Source of the DNA: Pseudomonadota bacterium
GTDB lineage: Bacteria > Pseudomonadota > Alphaproteobacteria > Parvibaculales > Parvibaculaceae
Reading direction: 5' to 3'
Assembly (NCBI GenBank): GCA_021780275.1
Contig: JAJXZC010000579.1
Location: forward strand, 1-5,402
Length of the DNA stretch: 5,402 nucleotides
The notes beneath the pieces are model-generated. The model did no database searches. It saw only the letters and a program-made list of their open reading frames with translations, and was not told where the DNA came from. Below, piece after piece: positions 1-5,402 of the stretch; position 1 is the stretch's first letter, and every line of letters starts with the position of its first letter. The position numbers and the translations under genes are program-made.

Positions 1-1
1 C

Positions 2-952
2 GACCGTTTCACCGGCGGCGGCACGGCGGCCGCATCGGGAGCGGCTGCGCCCGAGAATCAAAAAACGGCAAACGCGCGCGGCTGGGATGCGACGCCGCTC
101 GATTTTTCAGGGCTGAACGCGGTTGACGCCGACCTGCAGCTCGACACGCAAGGCTTCACCCTGCGCGGCGCGGCGGTCGGGCCGTCGATGCTGACCGTGC
201 GGCTGCAAAACGGCGACTTGAGATTCCAGTCTTCCAAAGCGACGCTGTTCGGCGGATATTTTTCGTCCGATCTCGGGCTGGATGCCGCAGGCGCTTTGCC
301 GAAGCTGGCGCTCGTTTTCGACATGCAGGGCGTGCAGGCGGAACCCGTCCTTGCGACGTTCGCGCATTTCGACAAGCTGAGCGGCGCTGCCACGGCGCAT
401 GTGTCGGTGACGGCCTCGGGCGACAGCCAGAAGGCGATCATCTCCAGCCTTGACGGCGGCGGCGGTTTCGATTTCAAGAACGGCGCGCTCAAAGGCATCG
501 ACATGGTCAAAATCGCCGAGTTGGTGCAGGCGCATTCCTCCAACACCAGCGTCGGCGCGGGCGAGACGCGGTTCGTCGACATGACCGGCACGTTCAAAAT
601 CGCGCGTGGCGTTGCTTCCAACAACGACCTCAAAGTGACCGGCGCCGTGTTGCGCGCGACAGGCGGCGGAACGGTCGACCTGCCGCAAAAATACATAAAT
701 TACCGCGTGAGGCCGGAGCTTCTCTCTTCAACGGGGACGCAGGGCGCCAGCGGCGTCAGCGTGCCCGTCGATATCCGCGGGCCGTTTGACAATATAAAAG
801 TCGTTCCTGATTTCGTTTCCGCCGTCAGGGGGATCGCTGCCAACCCCTCCGCCGCGCGGCAGACGATCCGGAACATCAGGGACAATTTCAAGCAGAACCC
901 CGTCGGCGCGTTGCAAAACCTGCTGGGCGGCAGCGGACTTTTAGGACACTAA
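2..952 (+). CDS. AsmA family protein, C-terminal part (5' end outside window)
   Basis: The reading frame is open from base 2 to a TAA stop at 950-952, giving 316 residues of the C-terminal part; the start lies upstream of the window. It begins with a Gly/Ala-rich, probably unstructured linker (about residues 5-27). Next comes a typical AsmA C-terminal repeat region, with a GWDATPLDFSGL segment followed by alternating beta-strand-like stretches such as DADLQLDTQGFTLRG, and later GGGFDFKNGALKGIDMVKIAEL and VPVDIRGPFDNIKVVPD. AsmA-like proteins are large inner-membrane-anchored periplasmic proteins of the bridge-like lipid transfer superfamily, tied to outer-membrane assembly and phospholipid transport. 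The N-terminal membrane anchor would be in the missing part. The end (NPVGALQNLLGG, then GLLGH) resembles the usual AsmA tail. The gene ends 19 bases before purB with no terminator between, so cotranscription is likely. Family assignment is firm; the exact paralogue (AsmA, TamB-like or other) cannot be told from this fragment. Confidence 0.85.
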   Translation, partial: DRFTGGGTAAASGAAAPENQKTANARGWDATPLDFSGLNAVDADLQLDTQGFTLRGAAVGPSMLTVRLQNGDLRFQSSKATLFGGYFSSDLGLDAAGALPKLALVFDMQGVQAEPVLATFAHFDKLSGAATAHVSVTASGDSQKAIISSLDGGGGFDFKNGALKGIDMVKIAELVQAHSSNTSVGAGETRFVDMTGTFKIARGVASNNDLKVTGAVLRATGGGTVDLPQKYINYRVRPELLSSTGTQGASGVSVPVDIRGPFDNIKVVPDFVSAVRGIAANPSAARQTIRNIRDNFKQNPVGALQNLLGGSGLLGH

Positions 953-955
953 ACA

Positions 956-962
956 AAGGAAG
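956..962 (+). promoter_or_regulatory. Ribosome binding site deciding the purB start
   Basis: AAGGAAG lies 9 bases before the ATG at 972, which is normal spacing. It directly abuts the in-frame ATG at 963, which is too close for use. This favours the 972 start for purB. Confidence 0.65.
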
Positions 963-971
963 ATGAAACCG

Positions 972-2280
<1,309 letters not shown>

Positions 2281-2300
<20 letters not shown>

Positions 2301-2997
2301 AGGCATTATCCTTTCCGTGCGCGGACACGGCGAAACAGGCGGCGTGGTCTCGTTGCTGACCCGCGCGCATGGCCGCGCCATGGGTTATATCTACGGCGCG
2401 ACGTCGTCCAGAATGCGCGGCGTGCTGGAGCCGGGCAATCTCGTCTCCGTGCTCTGGCAGGCGAAATCGTCCGACCAGCTGGGGAATTTCACGCCGGAGC
2501 TGGAGAAAAGCGCGGCGGCCGACGTGATGGACGATCCTCTCAAGCTCACCGCCATGCAGTCGGCTTGCGTTCTCGCGGACAAAACCCTGCCGGAGCGCGA
2601 AAATCACCCGGGCGTGTTCGAGGGCACGAAGGCGCTAATGGCGTCGTTCGCCACCGACATCTGGGCGGCGACTTATATATATTGGGAGATCGGTCTTTTG
2701 CGCGAGCTGGGCTTCGGGCTTGATCTTTCAAAATGCGCCGCGACCGGCGCTGTGGATAACCTGATCTACGTCAGCCCGAAATCCGGCTGCGCGGTTTCCG
2801 CGGCGGCGGGGGAAATTTATAAAGAGCGTCTGCTCGCCTTGCCGGCGTTTCTGCGCGGGGCGGGGGAATTTGGCGACGCGGACATCCTTGAGGGGCTGAA
2901 ACTGACCGGGCATTTTCTCCGCCATCGCGTTTTCGCCTTGTCGAACAGCGACTTGCCGGAGTCGCGGCTCAGACTCGAAGAGAAATTCAGGGGTTGA
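2281..2997 (+). CDS. recO: DNA repair protein RecO
   Basis: RecO works with RecR (and RecF) to displace SSB and load RecA onto single-stranded DNA in gap repair, and can anneal complementary strands. The product is 238 residues, close to the usual 240-250. The N-terminal OB-fold (about 1-80) starts MPEWQDEGIILSVRGHGE, with the typical LTRAHGR strand, a VLEPGN turn and then LGNF. The helical C-terminal domain (about 85-238) has the conserved IYWEIGLLRELGFGLDL helix followed by KCAATG and YVSPKSGCAVS. Where zinc-binding RecO proteins carry paired cysteines, only Cys152 and Cys170 occur here, so a canonical four-cysteine site is absent. Start 2281 is chosen from homology and the ribosome sites within purB. 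The gene overlaps the end of purB by 20 bases in another frame, suggesting translational coupling. It is followed by parC, a common neighbour of recO in alphaproteobacteria. Confidence 0.95.
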
Positions 2998-3043
2998 TTT
3001 TAAACGGCTGGTTTTCAGCAAAAAAATCGGCTAAAAGAGAAAT

Positions 3044-5293
3044 ATGGCGAAAAAAGGCAACAGCAACAACGCTTTGGCGATGAACGTGCAGGACCGCGAG
3101 CTCGGGCCGATCCTGAGCGAGAAATATTTGTCCTATGCGCTCTCCACGATCATGTCGCGCTCGTTGCCCGACGTGCGCGACGGCATGAAGCCCGTTCACC
3201 GCCGCGTGATTTACGCCATGATGCAGCTTTCCCTGAAGCCGGAAACCGCGCCGAAAAAGTGCGCGCGCGTGGTGGGCGACGTCATCGGCAAGTATCACCC
3301 GCACGGCGACCAGTCGGTTTACGACGCGCTGGTGCGCCTCGCGCAGGATTTCTCCGTGCGCTATCCGCTGGTCGACGGGCAGGGCAATTTCGGCAACATC
3401 GACGGCGACAACGCCGCCGCCATGCGATACACCGAAGCGCGCATGACTGAAGTGGCGCAGTTGTTGCTCGAAGGCATCGACGACGACGCCGTGGATTTCC
3501 GAGCGACCTACGACGGCGAGACGATGGAACCGGTCGTGTTTCCCGCCAACTTCCCGAATTTGCTCGCCAACGGCTCGTCCGGCATCGCGGTCGGCATGGC
3601 GACTTCGATCCCGCCGCACAACGTCGCGGAACTCTGCGACGCGCTGGAAGTGCTGATCGACAATCCCGACTGCACGGTCAAGGATCTGCTGAAGCATGTC
3701 AAAGGCCCGGATTTCCCGACCGGCGGCATTCTGGTCGAAGACCGCGCCAGCATCATCAGCGCCTATGAAACCGGGCGCGGCACCTTCCGCATGCGCGCCA
3801 AGTGGCACAAAGAGGATTTGAAAAACGACAACTGGCAGATCGTCGTCACCGAAATTCCCTATCAGGTGGTGAAGTCGCGGCTGATCGAGAAGATCGCCGA
3901 TCTCATCGTCACCAAGAAAATTCCGTTCCTTGACGACATCACCGATGAATCAGCCGAGGACATCCGCATCGTCCTGACGCCGAAGAACAAGAGCATCGAG
4001 GCCGAGCTCTTGATGGAACAGATCTTTCGCCAGACGGATCTCGAAAGCCGCTTCGGTCTCAACATGAACGTGCTGGACGGCGGCACCGTGCCGCGCGTGA
4101 TGAATTTGAAAGAGGTTTTGCAGGCTTTCGTCGATCACCGGCAAGAGGTTCTGGTGCGCCGCTCGAAGCACCGCCTTGCAAACATAGAGCATCGCCTTGA
4201 AGTGCTCGCCGGTTTGCTGATCGCTTATCTGAACATCGATGAGGTCATCCACATCATCCGTACGGAAGACGACCCCAAGGCGAAGATGATCAAAAAGTGG
4301 AAGCTGACGGATGTGCAGTGCGACGCGATTCTCAACATGCGCCTGCGTTCTTTGCGCAAACTGGAAGAGATCGAGATCAAAAACGAGCATAAGGATTTGA
4401 CCGCCGAGAAGTCGGAACTTGAGAAGCTGATCGCCAGCGCCGCGCGGCAGATGACGGCGATCAAGAAGCAGATCAAGGGCATTTACGAGGCTTTCGGGCC
4501 GAAAACCGCACTCGGCGCGCGCCGCACGAAAATCGGCAAAGCGGTCGAAACCGTGGATATTCCCGTCGATGCCTTTATCGAGAAAGAGCCGATCACCGTC
4601 ATTTGCTCGGACAAAGGCTGGATCCGCGCGATGAAAGGCCATTTGGAGCCGGACAAAATCTCATCCATCTCTTATAAAGAGGGCGACGGCGCGAAATTCG
4701 CGTTTCATGCGGAGACGACGGACAAGTTGATCGCTTTCTCCACCAACGGAAAGTTCTACACCATCGGCGCGGACAAGTTGCCCTCCGGCCGCGGGTTCGG
4801 CGAGCCGGTGCGGCTGATGATCGACCTTGGCAACGAGGCGGATCTTCTCACGCTCATGGTGCATGATCCTGATAGAAAGTTGCTTGTCGCCGCCGACGAC
4901 GGGCGCGGTTTCATCGTGCCGGAGCAGGAGATTTTGTCGCAGACCAAAAACGGCAAGCAATGCCTGCTGGTCAAGGAAGACGCTGAGGCGCGCGTCTGCG
5001 TGCCGGTAACGGGCGATCACGTCGCGGTCATCGGAAAAAACCGCAAGCTGCTGATCTTCAAGCTGGACGAAATCCCCGAAATGACGCGCGGCGTCGGCGT
5101 GATCTTGCAGCGTTACAAGGACGGCGGGCTTGCCGACGCGAAGACATTCGCGATCAAAGACGGCCTGAGCTGGTACAGCGGCGGACGCGAACGCATCGAG
5201 AAAAAACTTAAATCATGGATCGGACAGCGCGCGCAGGCGGGCATGTTGCCGCCCAACGGCTTTCCGCGCCAGCCGAAGTTCGGCAACGGCTGA
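3044..5293 (+). CDS. parC: DNA topoisomerase IV subunit A
   Basis: ParC is the DNA-cleaving subunit of the ParC2ParE2 type II topoisomerase that decatenates daughter chromosomes and relaxes supercoils. The product is 749 residues, matching alphaproteobacterial ParC and shorter than GyrA. The breakage-reunion domain (about 20-490) contains [14 protein letters not shown] (41-54), GKYHPHGD (82-89), the catalytic Arg128-Tyr129 in [10 protein letters not shown], and [18 protein letters not shown] (176-193) with the expected DNA-intercalating Ile181. The dimer-gate coiled coil follows at about 365-475, including LRSLRKLEE. The beta-pinwheel domain (about 510-749) lacks the GyrA box, which, with the ParC-type ending ([16 protein letters not shown]), excludes GyrA. 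In the quinolone pocket Gln90 and Asp94 replace E. coli Ser80 and Glu84. The ribosome site is weak (AGAG, 3036-3039). An in-frame ATG at 3080 is a less likely start because it has no clear site of its own. The 46-base gap after recO holds no convincing terminator, so cotranscription is plausible. Confidence 0.97.
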   Translation: MAKKGNSNNALAMNVQDRELGPILSEKYLSYALSTIMSRSLPDVRDGMKPVHRRVIYAMMQLSLKPETAPKKCARVVGDVIGKYHPHGDQSVYDALVRLAQDFSVRYPLVDGQGNFGNIDGDNAAAMRYTEARMTEVAQLLLEGIDDDAVDFRATYDGETMEPVVFPANFPNLLANGSSGIAVGMATSIPPHNVAELCDALEVLIDNPDCTVKDLLKHVKGPDFPTGGILVEDRASIISAYETGRGTFRMRAKWHKEDLKNDNWQIVVTEIPYQVVKSRLIEKIADLIVTKKIPFLDDITDESAEDIRIVLTPKNKSIEAELLMEQIFRQTDLESRFGLNMNVLDGGTVPRVMNLKEVLQAFVDHRQEVLVRRSKHRLANIEHRLEVLAGLLIAYLNIDEVIHIIRTEDDPKAKMIKKWKLTDVQCDAILNMRLRSLRKLEEIEIKNEHKDLTAEKSELEKLIASAARQMTAIKKQIKGIYEAFGPKTALGARRTKIGKAVETVDIPVDAFIEKEPITVICSDKGWIRAMKGHLEPDKISSISYKEGDGAKFAFHAETTDKLIAFSTNGKFYTIGADKLPSGRGFGEPVRLMIDLGNEADLLTLMVHDPDRKLLVAADDGRGFIVPEQEILSQTKNGKQCLLVKEDAEARVCVPVTGDHVAVIGKNRKLLIFKLDEIPEMTRGVGVILQRYKDGGLADAKTFAIKDGLSWYSGGRERIEKKLKSWIGQRAQAGMLPPNGFPRQPKFGNG

Positions 5294-5311
5294 TTCTATA
5301 TCCCGTTGAAA

Positions 5312-5342
5312 ATAAATAATAATTTATAGTTTTTTATTTTTT
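5312..5342 (+). terminator. Possible weak terminator after parC
   Basis: An A/T-only hairpin, ATAAAT (5312-5317) and ATTTAT (5322-5327) with a four-base loop, is followed after two bases by six T, one A and six T (5330-5342). An alternative 8-base pairing is AAAATAAA (5309-5316) with TTTATTTT (5333-5340). The T tract suits intrinsic termination, but the stem has no G-C pairs and would be weak. It starts 19 bases after the parC stop, a sensible position for an operon end. Confidence 0.3.
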
Positions 5343-5369
5343 GACATATTATGTATGAATATGTAATTT
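5341..5369 (+). promoter_or_regulatory. Candidate promoter reading out of the window
   Basis: A perfect TTGACA -35 box (5341-5346) is followed after 17 bases by TAATTT (5364-5369), a poor -10 box matching three of six consensus positions. The T-rich tract just upstream of the -35 box could act like an UP element. A start site would fall near 5376, with the gene beyond the window edge. A/T-rich DNA produces such matches by chance, so confidence is low. Confidence 0.3.
5344..5364. repeat. 21-base dyad in the candidate promoter spacer
   Basis: ACATATT (5344-5350) and AATATGT (5358-5364) are perfect 7-base inverted arms separated by seven bases. The centre-to-centre distance of 14 bases and the position between the -35 and -10 boxes resemble an operator for a dimeric repressor. 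No regulator is identified, and a chance origin in A/T-rich DNA is possible. Confidence 0.35.
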
Positions 5370-5402
5370 AGTATCATCAGCGGGAATAATATTTTGAATT
5401 GA

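Larger units (their letters stand above)
5301..5385. repeat. Imperfect inverted repeat enclosing A/T-rich DNA
   Basis: TCCCGTTGA (5301-5309) and TCAGCGGGA (5377-5385) form a 9-base inverted repeat with eight Watson-Crick pairs and one G-U pair in RNA. The 67 bases between them contain only 8 G or C, about 12%, against about 60% in the genes. The arms are the only G/C-rich parts of the tail. The pair could be the closing stem of a structured parC 3' end, the ends of a very small element, or chance. No direct repeat flanking it was found. Confidence 0.4.

Noticed and set aside
58..696. Overlapping minus-strand open frames opposite the asmA-like gene
   Set aside because: The + strand frame is continuous with AsmA-type sequence; the antisense frames have low-complexity, shadow-like composition.
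963..971. Upstream ATG at 963 as the purB start
   Set aside because: The purine-rich ribosome site abuts it, and PurB proteins normally begin with the MIPR-type sequence encoded from 972.
3007..3019. Small hairpin GCTG-gtttt-CAGC between recO and parC as a terminator
   Set aside because: The stem is only four pairs and is followed by A residues, not T, on the + strand; on the minus strand the T run precedes the hairpin instead of following it.
2987..3808. 273-residue open frame on the minus strand opposite the start of parC
   Set aside because: It lies opposite clear parC (and the recO end), is rich in Arg, His, Val and Asp as expected of the reverse of a G/C-rich gene, and shows no recognisable family.
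5351..5371. Tiny open frame starting at the ATG at 5351 in the tail
   Set aside because: It reaches a stop after six codons and has no ribosome binding site.

Overview
The window is a stretch of ordinary core bacterial chromosome. All genes lie on the + strand and are tightly packed, with a G/C-rich composition (about 60% by eye) and strong G/C preference at third codon positions. The protein sequences, especially the recO-parC pairing and the style of the ParC and RecO proteins, point to an alphaproteobacterium. I cannot name the genus. PurB directly upstream of recO, where many alphaproteobacteria carry rnc-era, hints at a less-sampled lineage, but that is inference.

Layout. Positions 2-952 hold the 3' part of an AsmA-family envelope protein gene, whose 5' end is outside the window. 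After a 19-base gap comes purB (972-2300), adenylosuccinate lyase of purine synthesis. Its last 20 bases overlap the start of recO (2281-2997), a recombination mediator. After a 46-base spacer with no convincing terminator comes parC (3044-5293), subunit A of topoisomerase IV. The final 109 bases (5294-5402) are non-coding and change abruptly to very A/T-rich DNA. They hold nested inverted repeats, a T-rich tract and a promoter-like TTGACA box pointing out of the window.

How the genes relate. Short spacers, one overlap and the lack of internal terminators suggest that asmA-like, purB, recO and parC are read together, at least in part. The functions are housekeeping ones: outer-membrane/lipid homeostasis, purine nucleotide supply, recombinational repair and chromosome decatenation. 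They do not form a single pathway.

I found no mobile element, CRISPR array, RNA gene, defence system or unrecognised protein gene. The only stretch not explained by known genes is the A/T-rich tail after parC. The other points of interest are the quinolone-pocket residues of ParC and the corrected start sites of purB and recO.
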